A stretch of DNA of 64,000 bases from DLAJ01 sp023663615 (GCA_023663615.1 JAMPHA010000003.1:62001-126000), one strand, 5' to 3'. Numbered from the stretch's first letter, positions 7,073-17,000 are shown. The notes: generated by a model from the sequence alone, not told the origin. Program-made: numbers and translations.

Positions 7073-7936
7073 TTATACCCCCTGCCCGATGTCCCGGTGC
7101 CCGATCGTAAGCCCATACTCTCCCTGATCCTTCAAGCGCTGGTACAGCTCGTTCGCAAGCGTGACGCTGCGATGCTTTCCGCCTGTACAGCCGATCGCGA
7201 TCACAAGCTGATATTTTCCCTCCTTGACATAGTTCGGGATCAAAAAACGGATCATATCTGTCAGCTTTTGCATGAATTCTTCCGTCTCCGGGAACGATCT
7301 GACGTAATCCTGCACTGCCTGGTCCTGTCCGGTCTGGTGTTTTAACTCGTCAATATAAAAAGGATTCGGCAAAAAACGCACGTCAAACACCAGATCCGCA
7401 TCCGCGGGAATCCCGTACTTAAAGCCAAATGACAGAATGCTGACGATCAGGCTGTTGTATGCCTCATTTCCGATAAAGATGCGGTCCAGCTCCTCTTTCA
7501 GCTCGCGCGTGAGCAGCTTCGACGTATCGATCACATAATCGGAAATCTCGCGGATCGGTTTTAGGACCGCACGCTCTTTATGAATCCCTTCCTCGACACG
7601 TCCCTCAGGCGAGAGCGGATGCATCCGCCTGCTTTCCTTATAACGTTTGAGCAGCACGGGATCGCTCGCTTCCATAAAAAGCATGTCGTAGACATAGCCC
7701 GCCTCCTTGATGCCGTTTAATATATCCACAAGCTCGTCAAAGGACTGGCCGGCGCGCACGTCGATGCCGAGCGCAACCTTTGTCACCTCACTGTTGGGCG
7801 TCACGATCAATTCCACAAATTTGCCGATCAGCGCGACGGGAAGATTATCGACACAGTAAAAGCCCATATCCTCCAGCATTTTTAATGCCGTCCGCTTTCC
7901 GCCGCCGCTCATGCCTGTCACAATCACAAATTTCAT
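7073..7936 (-). CDS. rapZ: RNase adapter / nucleotide-binding protein RapZ
   Basis: A P-loop protein (YvcJ in Bacillus). In Enterobacteria RapZ controls amino-sugar synthesis through small RNAs; in Firmicutes its role is less clear but it binds GTP/ATP and UDP-sugars. The 287 residues start with the Walker A loop 'GMSGGGKRTA' (8-17), then 'ALGIDVRAG', the 'SFGFKYGIPADADLVFDVRFLPNPF' region and the C-terminal 'IAIGCTGGKHRSV' loop, all typical. The ATG overlaps the murB stop (ATGA) and the stop abuts the whiA ATG, so murB-rapZ-whiA is tightly coupled. Normal length. Confidence 0.97.
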   Translation of the reverse strand: MKFVIVTGMSGGGKRTALKMLEDMGFYCVDNLPVALIGKFVELIVTPNSEVTKVALGIDVRAGQSFDELVDILNGIKEAGYVYDMLFMEASDPVLLKRYKESRRMHPLSPEGRVEEGIHKERAVLKPIREISDYVIDTSKLLTRELKEELDRIFIGNEAYNSLIVSILSFGFKYGIPADADLVFDVRFLPNPFYIDELKHQTGQDQAVQDYVRSFPETEEFMQKLTDMIRFLIPNYVKEGKYQLVIAIGCTGGKHRSVTLANELYQRLKDQGEYGLTIGHRDIGQGV

Positions 7937-8847
7937 AAAAAGTCACCTATCCGTATCACTTCCGGTTCCAGCTCCACATGAAACCGCTTCTTTACCTTTT
8001 CCTGTACCTCTATGATCAGTTCATAAATATCCTGCGCCGAGGCATTTCCGACATTGATCAAAAAGCCGCAATGCTTTTCCGACACCTGCGCGCCGCCGAT
8101 CCGGTACCCGCGAAGCCCGGCGTCCATGATCAGCTTTCCCGCATAATAGCCTTCCGGCCTCTTAAACGTGCTGCCCGCGCTCGCAAATTCAAGCGGCTGC
8201 TTCGCGCGCCTCCTTGCATTGAAATCATCCATCTGCGCCCGGATTACCTGCCTGTCACCCTTACGCAGCCGTAATACTGTCTCCACGACGATAAAAGGTC
8301 TGTTCCTGATAATGCTTGTGCGGTAACCGAATTCCATCGTATCAAGATCGAGCACCATCCGCTCGCCCTGCTCGTTTAACACGGTCACGCTCTCCACGAT
8401 CTGGCTCATTTCTCCGTCATACGCACCCGCGTTCATCACGATCGCGCCGCCCATACTGCCGGGAATCCCCGCCGCAAATTCCAGTCCGCTTAAGCCACTC
8501 TGCGCCGCCGCAGATGCCACGCTTGACAAAAGCGCGCCCGCCTGCACGCACATGCGCTCGCCGTCCACTTTTATATCACTCATGCCGTCGCCGATCAGGA
8601 GCACAACACCCTGATAGCCTCTGTCGCTGACTAAAAGATTACTGCCGTTCCCGATCACGAGATACGGCTGATTCAGTTTTCCAAAATACGCGATCAGCTT
8701 TGTAAGCTGTTCCTCGCTCTGTATCCGTATCAGCATATCGGCGGCTCCGCCGACACGAAAGGTCGTGTGTTTTGCCATCGGTTCATTCTGTAACAAATGC
8801 TCCGGCTCCACGAGCTGCCGGATAAACCGTTCCACTGTTTCTGTCAC
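7933..8847 (-). CDS. murB: UDP-N-acetylenolpyruvoylglucosamine reductase
   Basis: This flavoenzyme of peptidoglycan precursor synthesis reduces UDP-GlcNAc-enolpyruvate to UDP-MurNAc with NADPH in the cytosol. The protein shows the FAD-binding 'NLLVSDRGYQGVVL' and 'GLEFAAGIPGSMGGA' motifs, 'YRTSIIR', 'GSTFKRPEG' and 'HCGFLINVGNASA'; this is the short type IIb form. I chose the GTG at 8847 because GGAGG stands 7 bases upstream, giving 304 residues. An ATG 51 bases further upstream would add 17 residues but lacks a site. The stop overlaps the rapZ start by four bases (ATGA). Confidence 0.95.
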   Translation of the reverse strand: MTETVERFIRQLVEPEHLLQNEPMAKHTTFRVGGAADMLIRIQSEEQLTKLIAYFGKLNQPYLVIGNGSNLLVSDRGYQGVVLLIGDGMSDIKVDGERMCVQAGALLSSVASAAAQSGLSGLEFAAGIPGSMGGAIVMNAGAYDGEMSQIVESVTVLNEQGERMVLDLDTMEFGYRTSIIRNRPFIVVETVLRLRKGDRQVIRAQMDDFNARRRAKQPLEFASAGSTFKRPEGYYAGKLIMDAGLRGYRIGGAQVSEKHCGFLINVGNASAQDIYELIIEVQEKVKKRFHVELEPEVIRIGDFL

Positions 8848-8978
8848 TCTTATCCTCCACAAATCAACCGTCCGCAAAGTCTGAGGCTCCCCCGCCATAT
8901 CCGCAAAACGGCGTCCGCCTCATTTGTCTGCTTTTCTCACGGTTGTATTTATCTCATTGTATGCGCACGGAACTTTGA

Positions 8979-9920
8979 TCAGTCCTGCGGAAGCACCAGC
9001 CTCGCCGCGCCGTAAATACCGGCGTCGTTTCCGAGCGTTGCCAGGGCGAATTTCGCATCCCTGCTGCCATGAAACACATAAGGTTTATAATATTTCTGAA
9101 TATAATCGAGCAGTACCGGTCCCGCCTTGGACACGCCGCCCCCGATCACGAAGATCTCCGGGTTCACCACACAGGCGACCGAGGCAAGCCCCTTTCCGAG
9201 ATATTCGCCGAATTGTTCCGCAACCTCCAACGCGAGCGCATCCCCCGCCTTTACCGCGTCAAACACCGTCTTGGCGGAAAGCTCGCCGTTTCGGAGCACG
9301 CTGTCTTTGCCGCTTTCAGCAAGCGCTCTTTTTGCCAGACGCACGACGCCGGTTGCCGACGCATACTGCTCCAGGCAGCCGTGATTGCCGCACCCGCACG
9401 CATCCTCTTCCGTGTCATCCACATGGATATGACCGATCTCACCGCCTGCGCCCGTCGCGCCTGCAAGAAGCTGTCCGTCCACAATGATACCGCCGCCGAC
9501 GCCCGTACCAAGCGTGACCGCCACCATATTGTCATATCCTTTTCCGCCGCCCTTCCACATCTCTCCGAGCGCCGCCACGTTCGCGTCATTTCCGGCTTTT
9601 ACCGTCAGACCTGTGAGCGCGCCCAATTCTTCGTTAATATTCATCACGCCCCAGCCCAAATTTGCCGCTTTGTAGATCGTTCCGGCACTGTCCACCGGTC
9701 CGGGAACGCCGATCCCGATCCCGGCAACATCCGCTGCAGCATATCCTTTTTCCTTCATTTTGTCTTTGACAGACTCTGCAATGTCGGGAAGGATCTTCCT
9801 GCCGTTTTCTTCTTTTCTTGTGGGGATCTCCCACTTATCCAGCACATTTCCCTCCATGTCAAACAAGCCGAGCTTGACCGTCGTCCCGCCAAGATCCACT
9901 CCGAATATCACTTTTGCCAT
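8979..9920 (-). CDS. glk: ROK-family glucokinase
   Basis: It phosphorylates glucose with ATP to glucose-6-phosphate in the cytosol. The 313 residues begin 'MAKVIFGVDLGGTTVKLGLFD' (ATP phosphate-binding loop) and contain the ROK zinc cluster 'CGCGNHGCLE' and 'GTGVGGGIIVDG'. The start was chosen at the ATG at 9920 behind GGAGG; an upstream extension overlaps hprK and is not coding-like. It lies 13 bases downstream of hprK, so the kinase that senses glycolytic intermediates is probably co-transcribed with the enzyme that starts glycolysis on free glucose. The glucose released by the malQ/amylase locus in this window would be one substrate; that link is inference. Confidence 0.93.
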   Translation of the reverse strand: MAKVIFGVDLGGTTVKLGLFDMEGNVLDKWEIPTRKEENGRKILPDIAESVKDKMKEKGYAAADVAGIGIGVPGPVDSAGTIYKAANLGWGVMNINEELGALTGLTVKAGNDANVAALGEMWKGGGKGYDNMVAVTLGTGVGGGIIVDGQLLAGATGAGGEIGHIHVDDTEEDACGCGNHGCLEQYASATGVVRLAKRALAESGKDSVLRNGELSAKTVFDAVKAGDALALEVAEQFGEYLGKGLASVACVVNPEIFVIGGGVSKAGPVLLDYIQKYYKPYVFHGSRDAKFALATLGNDAGIYGAARLVLPQD

Positions 9921-9933
9921 ACCGCTCTCCCTC

Positions 9934-10875
9934 CTATATATCTTCTTCCTCACGCCGTTTTGCCAGCGAATTCTGCACACGCTGATATAATTCCTGCGCC
10001 GCGTTGTATCCCATCTTCCGCTGACGGTGGTTGATTGCCGCCGACTCGCAGATGATCGCCAGATTTCGTCCGGGACGGATGGGAATGTTATGACAGACCA
10101 CCTTATTGCCAAGGTACTCCGTGTACTCCTCCTCCAGACCGAGGCGGTCATATTCCTTGTCCTTGTTCCAGTCCTCCAGCCGGATCACCAGGTCAATGTT
10201 CTGCGTATCCTTAACGCTTGAGACGCCGAACAGCGTCTTTACATCAACGATACCGATACCGCGCAGTTCGATAAAGTGCTTCGTAATATCGGGCGCGGTT
10301 CCGATCAGCGTATCCTCGCTGACTTTGCGGATCTCCACCACATCATCCGTGACCAGACGGTGTCCTCTTTTGATCAGCTCCAGCGCCGCCTCCGACTTAC
10401 CGATACCGCTCTCGCCCGTGATCAGCACGCCCTCGCCGTAAACATCGACAAGCACGCCGTGTACCGAGATCATTGGCGCAAGCTTCACGTTCATCCACCG
10501 GATGATCTCAGCCATGAACGCCGAAGTTGCTTTTTTCGTCATCAGAAGCGGAATATTGTGAGAAACCGCAATCTCCTTAAACAGCGGATCCGGCTCTAAC
10601 TCCCGGCAAAATACGATCGCCGGGATATTGTGCTTTAACAGCGCCTCAAATACTTCCGCTTTCTTTTCCTGCTCCACCGACTGCATATAGGTATATTCCA
10701 CAAAACCAATGATCTGCAAACGGGTCGCCTCAAAATGCTCATAATATCCCGCAAGCTGCAGCGCGGGACGGTTAATATCCGGCTGGGTAATCTTAATTTT
10801 GGAAATGTCAATATCCGGTGTCAGATTCTCCAGCTTTTCCTTCTCAATGATCTTCGTTAAACTTAAGCTTGCCAT
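9934..10875 (-). CDS. hprK: HPr kinase/phosphorylase
   Basis: A bifunctional sensor that phosphorylates Ser46 of HPr and Crh with ATP or PPi and reverses it with Pi, setting carbon catabolite repression. The 313 residues have an N-terminal domain, the Walker A loop 'GESGIGKSE', 'LVTDDVVEIRK', and the family signature around 'IELRGIGIVDV'. Two ATGs are possible; the one at 10875 has AGGAGG six bases upstream, while the other lies inside that site. It is followed at 13 bases by glk and lies 160 bases after uvrC. The Crh-like protein encoded at 5673-5936 is a probable substrate. Confidence 0.97.
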   Translation of the reverse strand: MASLSLTKIIEKEKLENLTPDIDISKIKITQPDINRPALQLAGYYEHFEATRLQIIGFVEYTYMQSVEQEKKAEVFEALLKHNIPAIVFCRELEPDPLFKEIAVSHNIPLLMTKKATSAFMAEIIRWMNVKLAPMISVHGVLVDVYGEGVLITGESGIGKSEAALELIKRGHRLVTDDVVEIRKVSEDTLIGTAPDITKHFIELRGIGIVDVKTLFGVSSVKDTQNIDLVIRLEDWNKDKEYDRLGLEEEYTEYLGNKVVCHNIPIRPGRNLAIICESAAINHRQRKMGYNAAQELYQRVQNSLAKRREEEDI

Positions 10876-11035
10876 GTGTTTCCTCCTCATACATTCTTCT
10901 CAGGCACTTGCATACCCTGTGCGCGGTGCGTTCCGCAATAACTCACTTCTTTTTTCAGTATAGCACATTTCTTCTTTCGGGTAAAAGATTTCCATCGGAA
11001 TCCTCCGCACGATTCACAAAAACTTCTTTTCCGCG

Positions 11036-12937
11036 CTATTTTTGCCCCGCATTGTCACTTTCCAAAAAAGAACGGTTCCTCTGCGCAAAAAATTGTACGA
11101 TCTGCTGCGCCACATGCTCCGGAATTTCCGGCAGCGCCGCAAGTTCTTCCGCCGTTGCCCTGCGCACATCCTCAATCGACTGAAACCGCCGCATCAGCGC
11201 TTTTCTGCGTTCCGGACCGACGCCGGGTATTTCGTCCAGCACCGAATGAACCTGACTTTTACTCCGTATGGAACGGTGGTACTCGATCGCGAAACGGTGC
11301 GCCTCGTCCTGAATGCGCGTGATCAGCTTAAAACCCTCGCTGTCCTTCCCGATCGGCAGTTCCCGGTTATGAAAATATAATCCCCGCGTACGGTGGTTAT
11401 CATCTTTTACCATCCCGCAGACCGGAATATCGATTCCAAGCTCGGACAGCACTTCCAGCGCAATATTCACCTGACCGCGCCCGCCGTCCATAAGCAGCAG
11501 ATCGGGGAACCGCGTAAACGAACCGAAATCCATTCCGTGCTCCTCGCTAAACGTTTCCTCCCGCTCGGAGAGCCCGTGCTGAAAACGTCTTGTGAGCACC
11601 TCCCTCATGCAGGCATAGTCGTCGGGACCTGCCACGGTCTTGATGCGGAACTTCCTGTAATCGCTGCGCTTCGGCTTTCCTTTTTCATACACGACCATGG
11701 AACCGACGTTCGCAAAGCCGCTGATATTGGAAATATCATACGCCTCCATGCGGGAAACGCTGTCGAGTCCCAGCAGCTCTGCAATTTCCTTTACAGCGCC
11801 AATCGTGCGTCCCTCCTCGCGTTTGATCCGCTCGCGGTCCTTGTCGAGCACGAGTCTCGCGTTCTGCGCGGCAAGCTCCACCAGTTTTTCCTTTGTCCCT
11901 TTTAACGGGATCCGCAGATACACGCGCCCGCCGCGTTTCGAGGAGAGCCACTGTTCGATCAGCTCCATGTCCTCGATCGGCTCCTGTAACATCAACTCAT
12001 GCGGGATGAACGGCGTTCCCGAATAAAACTGCTTCACAAAATCCGTCAGCACCTGCCGCCGCTCTCCCTCCGACACATGTGTCATATAAAAATGCTCGCG
12101 CCCGATCAGCTTTCCGCCCCGCATAAAAAATACCTGCACAACGCAGTCCGTATGTTCCATGCACATCGCGATGATGTCCTTGTCCTCGCCGCCGCTGTCC
12201 GTGATCTTCTGCTTTTGCGCAACGCTTTTTACACTGGAAAGCAGTTCCCGGTAGCGGATCGCCTCCTCGAAATCAAGCGCCTCCGACGCGCGCTCCATAT
12301 GCTCCTTTAAGTCTTTTAAGATCGGGGCGTAATTCCCGTTCAAAAAATCAAGCGCCTGCTCGATATGCGCGCGGTACTCCTCTTTTGTCACGTAACCCGC
12401 GCACGGCGCCGCGCACTGCTTGATGTGATAATTCAGGCACGGACGGTCCTTGCCGATGTCCCGCGGCAGGCTCCGGCTGCAGGAACGCAGCAAAAACAAT
12501 TTATTCATCAGCTCGATCGTATCCCGGACCGCCGCCGCGCTCGTGTACGGCCCGAAATACTTGGATTTATCTTTTTTCATTACACGGGAAAACAGAATCC
12601 TCGGATACTCCTCCCCCACCGTCACCTTGATATAGGGATAGGTCTTATCGTCCTTCAACATCGTATTGTATTTCGGACGGTGCTCCTTGATCAGATTATT
12701 TTCCAGCACGAGCGCTTCTAACTCCGAATCCGTCACGATGTACTCGAAGCGGTCGATCTGCCGGACCATCTTGTCGATCTGCGGTCCGCGTCCCACGATC
12801 TTGCGAAAATAAGAACGCACGCGATTGTGCAGATTGACCGCCTTGCCGACATAGATGATTGTATCGTCCGCATCATGCATGATATAGACCCCCGGCTTTG
12901 CGGGAAGCTTTTTTAATTCTTCTTCAATATCAAACAA
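11036..12937 (-). CDS. uvrC: Excinuclease ABC subunit C
   Basis: The nuclease of nucleotide excision repair, which cuts on both sides of a UvrAB-marked lesion. Domain order: GIY-YIG endonuclease at the N-terminus ('GVYIMHDADDTIIYVGKA'), a UVR coiled motif near residue 200, an RNase H-like 5' endonuclease ('DISNISGFANVGSMVV', 'DLLLMDGGRGQVN') and C-terminal tandem helix-hairpin-helix ('IPGVGPERRKALM'). The start is read as TTG at 12937 because AAGGAGAG stands just upstream. An earlier ATG at 13015 would overlap the MATE gene by 65 bases and lacks a site. This gives 633 residues, the usual length. Confidence 0.95.
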   Translation of the reverse strand: MFDIEEELKKLPAKPGVYIMHDADDTIIYVGKAVNLHNRVRSYFRKIVGRGPQIDKMVRQIDRFEYIVTDSELEALVLENNLIKEHRPKYNTMLKDDKTYPYIKVTVGEEYPRILFSRVMKKDKSKYFGPYTSAAAVRDTIELMNKLFLLRSCSRSLPRDIGKDRPCLNYHIKQCAAPCAGYVTKEEYRAHIEQALDFLNGNYAPILKDLKEHMERASEALDFEEAIRYRELLSSVKSVAQKQKITDSGGEDKDIIAMCMEHTDCVVQVFFMRGGKLIGREHFYMTHVSEGERRQVLTDFVKQFYSGTPFIPHELMLQEPIEDMELIEQWLSSKRGGRVYLRIPLKGTKEKLVELAAQNARLVLDKDRERIKREEGRTIGAVKEIAELLGLDSVSRMEAYDISNISGFANVGSMVVYEKGKPKRSDYRKFRIKTVAGPDDYACMREVLTRRFQHGLSEREETFSEEHGMDFGSFTRFPDLLLMDGGRGQVNIALEVLSELGIDIPVCGMVKDDNHRTRGLYFHNRELPIGKDSEGFKLITRIQDEAHRFAIEYHRSIRSKSQVHSVLDEIPGVGPERRKALMRRFQSIEDVRRATAEELAALPEIPEHVAQQIVQFFAQRNRSFLESDNAGQK

Positions 12938-12950
12938 GACTCTCTCCTTA

Positions 12951-14354
12951 TCACTCGATCCCGCGCACAATATTTTGCAGCCAGACTCCTTTTTTGACAA
13001 AAATGAACCCGACAATACATTTCACAAAGTCCAGACTCTGCACAATGGCGTACAGCGCGACGATGGGCAGCGCCGTAAAATGCGTCAGCGTATACGCGCA
13101 CGGCACGGCAAGCACCCACATAAACACACTGTCAAACAAAAACGTCACGATTGTTTTTCCGCCCGTCCGAAGCGTGAAATAGCAGCTATGCAAAAAAGCA
13201 AAAAACGGCATCATGACCGACGCAATCAAAATGAACTGCGCGGCAAGGCTGCGCACCTCCGGCTCCGTCTTATAGATCGCCGGAAACAGGTTCCGAAACA
13301 GCGACATCATAAACCCGATCACGAGACAGCACAGGATAGAAAAAACGATCATTTTCCGATCCGTATCCTTTGCCTCCTCCATTTTCTGCGCGCCCAGAAG
13401 CTGTCCGACAATGATCGCGATCGCGTCCCCCATCGCCAGATACACGACGCTGAACAGATTCGAGATCGTCGATGCAATATTCAGCGCCGCGATCACCGAC
13501 AATCCCCTTAAAGAATAATTCTGATTGAGCATCGTCACGCCCAGTGCCCAAAGTCCTTCATTGACCGCAAGCGGCGTTCCCTTGATCAATATCTGCCGCA
13601 TCAATTGTTTCGGAATCCGAAGGCTCGAAAACGCACCCACGATGAACGGATGCTTTTCCTTATGCGTCTGCGTCCAGATCACGACGATCGCCATCTCCAC
13701 AAAACGCGACGCCACGGTCGCGGCCGCCGCGCCGACCACGCCAAGCCGCGGCGCTCCAAAATGTCCGAAGATCAATATGTAATTGAGCACGACATTGACA
13801 ATGACTGCCAAAATTCCCGCTTTCATCGGCAGCACTGTCTCTCCGACGTCCCGCAGCGTATTTGCATATGCCTGCGAAATGACAAACGGAAACAGCCCGA
13901 TCAGCATGACATAGAGATAGTTTCTGCCGCAGCGCAATGTCTGCTCCGCGTTTCCGACCGCATCCGTCTCATGCAGGAAACGGGTAATGAGCCACTCCCC
14001 TCTTGTCAAAAAAAGAACAAGACCGATCGCAAACACCGCGCTCGTCAGCACCAGTTTCGCGCGGAACGTATTGCGCACGCCCTCATGATCTCCTTGTCCG
14101 TAATACTGCGCCGTAAAAATTCCAGCGCCCGAAACCGCGCCCCAGACACATAAATTGAACACAAATAATAACTGATTGACGATGGCAACGCCGTTCATCT
14201 GATCCGTCCCGACCTGACCGACCATGATATTGTCCAACAGTCCGACAAAATTCGTGATCGCATTCTGAACAATGATCGGAACAACAATAAACAGGACCTT
14301 TTTATAAAAGGCCCTGTCCCCGATATATTTTTTTCTGATCTGTGCGCATATCAT
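12951..14354 (-). CDS. MATE-family efflux transporter
   Basis: A 467-residue multidrug and toxin extrusion type antiporter with about 12 membrane segments in two halves. It would export organic cations or other small molecules in exchange for Na+ or H+. Family features are 'PIIVQNAITNFVGLLDNIMVGQVG' near the start and the matching second-half segment 'GTPLAVNEGLWALGVTMLNQ'. The ATG overlaps the ftsH stop (ATGA), so it is translated from the ftsH transcript, and uvrC follows 13 bases later. The substrate cannot be inferred. Confidence 0.9.
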   Translation of the reverse strand: MICAQIRKKYIGDRAFYKKVLFIVVPIIVQNAITNFVGLLDNIMVGQVGTDQMNGVAIVNQLLFVFNLCVWGAVSGAGIFTAQYYGQGDHEGVRNTFRAKLVLTSAVFAIGLVLFLTRGEWLITRFLHETDAVGNAEQTLRCGRNYLYVMLIGLFPFVISQAYANTLRDVGETVLPMKAGILAVIVNVVLNYILIFGHFGAPRLGVVGAAAATVASRFVEMAIVVIWTQTHKEKHPFIVGAFSSLRIPKQLMRQILIKGTPLAVNEGLWALGVTMLNQNYSLRGLSVIAALNIASTISNLFSVVYLAMGDAIAIIVGQLLGAQKMEEAKDTDRKMIVFSILCCLVIGFMMSLFRNLFPAIYKTEPEVRSLAAQFILIASVMMPFFAFLHSCYFTLRTGGKTIVTFLFDSVFMWVLAVPCAYTLTHFTALPIVALYAIVQSLDFVKCIVGFIFVKKGVWLQNIVRGIE

Positions 14355-16843
14355 TTTCGACTGCTCTGCTCCCCGTTATTCCCGTTCTGATCCTCTTTTC
14401 GTGCATACTGGCGGTTTCTCAATGCCTCGGCAAATTCATTTTCCACCTTCGGCGAAATCTCCTGCTCATCATCCGCGGCATTTTGTGCATCCGCGCTCTG
14501 CGGCGCATTTCCTGCGTTCATGCCGGATGCGGCGCCCTGTGCGTCCGCGCTCTGCGGCGCATTTCCCGCGCTCATGCCGGATGCGGCGTCCTGTATGCCC
14601 GTTCCATCCTGCTCCTGTAATCCCCTGATCTGCGGCCATGCGTTGCGGAGAAGCTGCTCGCGCTCATACTCCGGCATATTGCCGTTGGCCGTCGTGCCTG
14701 CCGGAACGTCCGCATTCTGCTGTGCGCCGGCTGCGTTTCCCGCATCCGCGCCATTCACGGCATTCTGCATCCCTGCATTCCACACGCCGCCCTGTCCTGA
14801 CGGCATCCACGCAGATGCTCCCGCCTGATTTTGCGGCAGAGCGTCCGCCTGTTTTGCAGGATTCCCGCCATCCGGCGCCGTCTTATTCTTTTCCTCCGGC
14901 TCCAGCAGTCCTTTTTCCTCGCGGAAAATCTTCATAAATTCTTTGCCCGTGATCGTCTCTTTTTCGATCAGATGCTCGGCGAGCTTATCCATCAGCGCCC
15001 GGTTCTCCTTGAGCATCTTCTTGGCTTCCTTATAGCTCTCCTTTAAGATTTTCATGACCTCCTCGTCCACAGCCGCAGCCGTGACGTCGGAGCAGTTCAT
15101 GGCGGTTCTGCCGTCTAAATATTTGCTCTCCACCGTCTCTAATCCCATCAGACCGAAACGCTTGCTCATACCGTACTGCGTCACCATCGCGCGCGCAATA
15201 TTCGTCGCCTTTTCAATATCGTTCGACGCGCCCGTCGTCACCGTATCAAACACGATCTCCTCCGCCGCGCGCCCGCCGAGCAGTCCCACGAGCATATCGT
15301 GAAGCTCCGCCTGCGTATTGAGATATTTTTCTTCCTCCGGCACCTGCATGACATAACCGAGCGCACCCATTGTCCGCGGCACGATCGTGATCTTCTGCAC
15401 AGGTTCGGAATTTTTCTGTAATGCCGCGATCAGCGCATGTCCCGTCTCGTGATACGAAACGATCCTGCGCTCCTCCTTGCTCATGATGCGGTCCTTCTTT
15501 TCTTTGCCGACCAAAACGACCTCGACCGCGTTAAACAAATCTTTCTGCGCGACAAACTCCCTGCCTTCTTTGACCGCGTTGATCGCCGCCTCGTTAATCA
15601 TATTGGCAAGATCGGAACCGACCGCGCCGCTCGTCGCAAGCGCGATCTCCTCTAAGTCCACGCTGTCGTCCATGAGCACGTCTTTTGCGTGCACGCGCAG
15701 AATATCCACACGTCCCTTTAAGTCCGGCTTGTCCACAATGATCCTGCGGTCAAACCGTCCGGGACGAAGCAGCGCTTTATCCAAAATTTCCGGGCGGTTC
15801 GTCGCCGCCAGAATAATGATTCCCTTTTTGCCGTCAAATCCGTCCATCTCGGAGAGGAGCTGATTGAGCGTCTGCTCGCGCTCCTCGTTGCCGCCGCCGT
15901 ATTTGGAATCGCGGCTGCGCCCGATCGCATCGATCTCGTCGATGAACACGATGCAGGGCGCGTGCTTTTCCGCCTCCTCGAACAGCTTGCGCACGCGGGA
16001 TGCGCCGACGCCGACATAGAGCTCAATAAAATCCGAGCCCGCCAGCGAAAAGAACGGCACATGCGCCTCGCCCGCCACCGCCTTGGCAAGCAGCGTCTTA
16101 CCCGTTCCGGGCGGTCCCACTAACAGCGCGCCTTTCGGCAATCTCGCGCCGATCTTACTGTATTTTGCCGGATTATGCAAAAAATCAACGACTTCGACAA
16201 GCGACTCTTTCGCCTCATCCTCGCCCGCCACGTCCTTAAACGTGATGCCTGTTTCCTTCTGTACATCATAGAGCTTGGCGTTGCTCTTGCCAATCCCCAT
16301 CGGCCCTCCGCCGCTGGACATTCTCTTAAACAAAAAATTAAACCCGATGATCAGTACTAAGATCGGCAGCCCGTAAGTCAAAAGCAGCGACCAGATCCAA
16401 CCGGAATTATCCGGTATCTCCCTGCTGAACTCTACGCCCGCTTCCGTGAGACGCTCCGTCAGCCGGTCCGCATCCTCCGCAGTGCCCGTATACAGTCTCT
16501 GCGCAGGCGCATACCCGCTCTGCTCCCCCTTCGGCGTGATCATGAGCTGCCCGTCATAGATCACAACGCTCTCGACTTCCCCGTTTTCCAGCATTTCAAT
16601 AAAGCTGCTATATGGAATCTCATCATTTGACGTCGAATTCATCGTACGCATGAACCAGCTGATCATAAGCACGAGCGCCAGACTCGACAGCAGCACAAAT
16701 AAAAAGCTCTGCCGCTTCTGCGGTCCGTTCCCGTTTCCGCCGTTCCCGTTTCCCCCGCTTCCATTCCCGCCGTTGCCGCCGCTCCCGTTTCCTCCGCCGT
16801 TTCCGCCGGGACGGTTATCATATTCATTCAGATTATTTTCCAT
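14351..16843 (-). CDS. ftsH: ATP-dependent zinc metalloprotease FtsH with long low-complexity tails
   Basis: A membrane-anchored AAA+ protease for damaged membrane proteins and regulators. The protein of about 830 residues has a Gly/Asn-rich N-terminal tail, a membrane segment ('LFVLLSSLALVLMISWFM'), an extracytoplasmic domain, a second membrane segment, AAA+ Walker A 'GPPGTGKTLLA', Walker B 'IVFIDEIDAIG', the SRH region and the zinc motif HETGH. FtsH is usually 600-700 residues; the extra length is a C-terminal Ala/Gln/Asn-rich tail with two 18-residue repeats. The ATG at 16843 has GGAG seven bases upstream; an ATG two codons earlier is too close. A consensus promoter lies at 16936-16964 and a GC hairpin (about 16853-16871) precedes the ribosome site. 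Confidence 0.95.
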   Translation of the reverse strand: MENNLNEYDNRPGGNGGGNGSGGNGGNGSGGNGNGGNGNGPQKRQSFLFVLLSSLALVLMISWFMRTMNSTSNDEIPYSSFIEMLENGEVESVVIYDGQLMITPKGEQSGYAPAQRLYTGTAEDADRLTERLTEAGVEFSREIPDNSGWIWSLLLTYGLPILVLIIGFNFLFKRMSSGGGPMGIGKSNAKLYDVQKETGITFKDVAGEDEAKESLVEVVDFLHNPAKYSKIGARLPKGALLVGPPGTGKTLLAKAVAGEAHVPFFSLAGSDFIELYVGVGASRVRKLFEEAEKHAPCIVFIDEIDAIGRSRDSKYGGGNEEREQTLNQLLSEMDGFDGKKGIIILAATNRPEILDKALLRPGRFDRRIIVDKPDLKGRVDILRVHAKDVLMDDSVDLEEIALATSGAVGSDLANMINEAAINAVKEGREFVAQKDLFNAVEVVLVGKEKKDRIMSKEERRIVSYHETGHALIAALQKNSEPVQKITIVPRTMGALGYVMQVPEEEKYLNTQAELHDMLVGLLGGRAAEEIVFDTVTTGASNDIEKATNIARAMVTQYGMSKRFGLMGLETVESKYLDGRTAMNCSDVTAAAVDEEVMKILKESYKEAKKMLKENRALMDKLAEHLIEKETITGKEFMKIFREEKGLLEPEEKNKTAPDGGNPAKQADALPQNQAGASAWMPSGQGGVWNAGMQNAVNGADAGNAAGAQQNADVPAGTTANGNMPEYEREQLLRNAWPQIRGLQEQDGTGIQDAASGMSAGNAPQSADAQGAASGMNAGNAPQSADAQNAADDEQEISPKVENEFAEALRNRQYARKEDQNGNNGEQSSRK
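14484..14591. repeat. 54-bp tandem repeat in the 3' end of ftsH
   Basis: Two 54-bp units start at 14484 and 14538 with only a few differences, and a partial third starts at 14592. They encode an 18-residue Ala/Gly/Asn/Gln-rich repeat in the tail of FtsH. Confidence 0.85.
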
Positions 16844-16935
16844 TCTCATTCTCCGCGCGTGATCGGCACGCGCTTCTTCCTTCGATAGTCAGTCTCGTCC
16901 AAAACGCCTCGTCCCATTCAGACGATTCTTCATTT

Positions 16936-16964
16936 ATTATATGGATAGAACCGTGATAAATCAA
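16936..16964 (-). promoter_or_regulatory. ftsH promoter
   Basis: Minus strand: TTGATT (plus 16959-16964), 17-bp spacer, TATAAT (plus 16936-16941). A close sigma-A match upstream of ftsH and its downstream genes, divergent from the promoter at 17001. Confidence 0.8.
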
Positions 16965-17000
16965 CCATTCTTTTGTGAAAAGAAAATGAATTATTTGCGG

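Noticed and set aside
9921..10151. Longer start for glucokinase inside hprK
   Set aside because: The upstream part is the antisense-type shadow frame of hprK; GGAGG marks the ATG at 9920.
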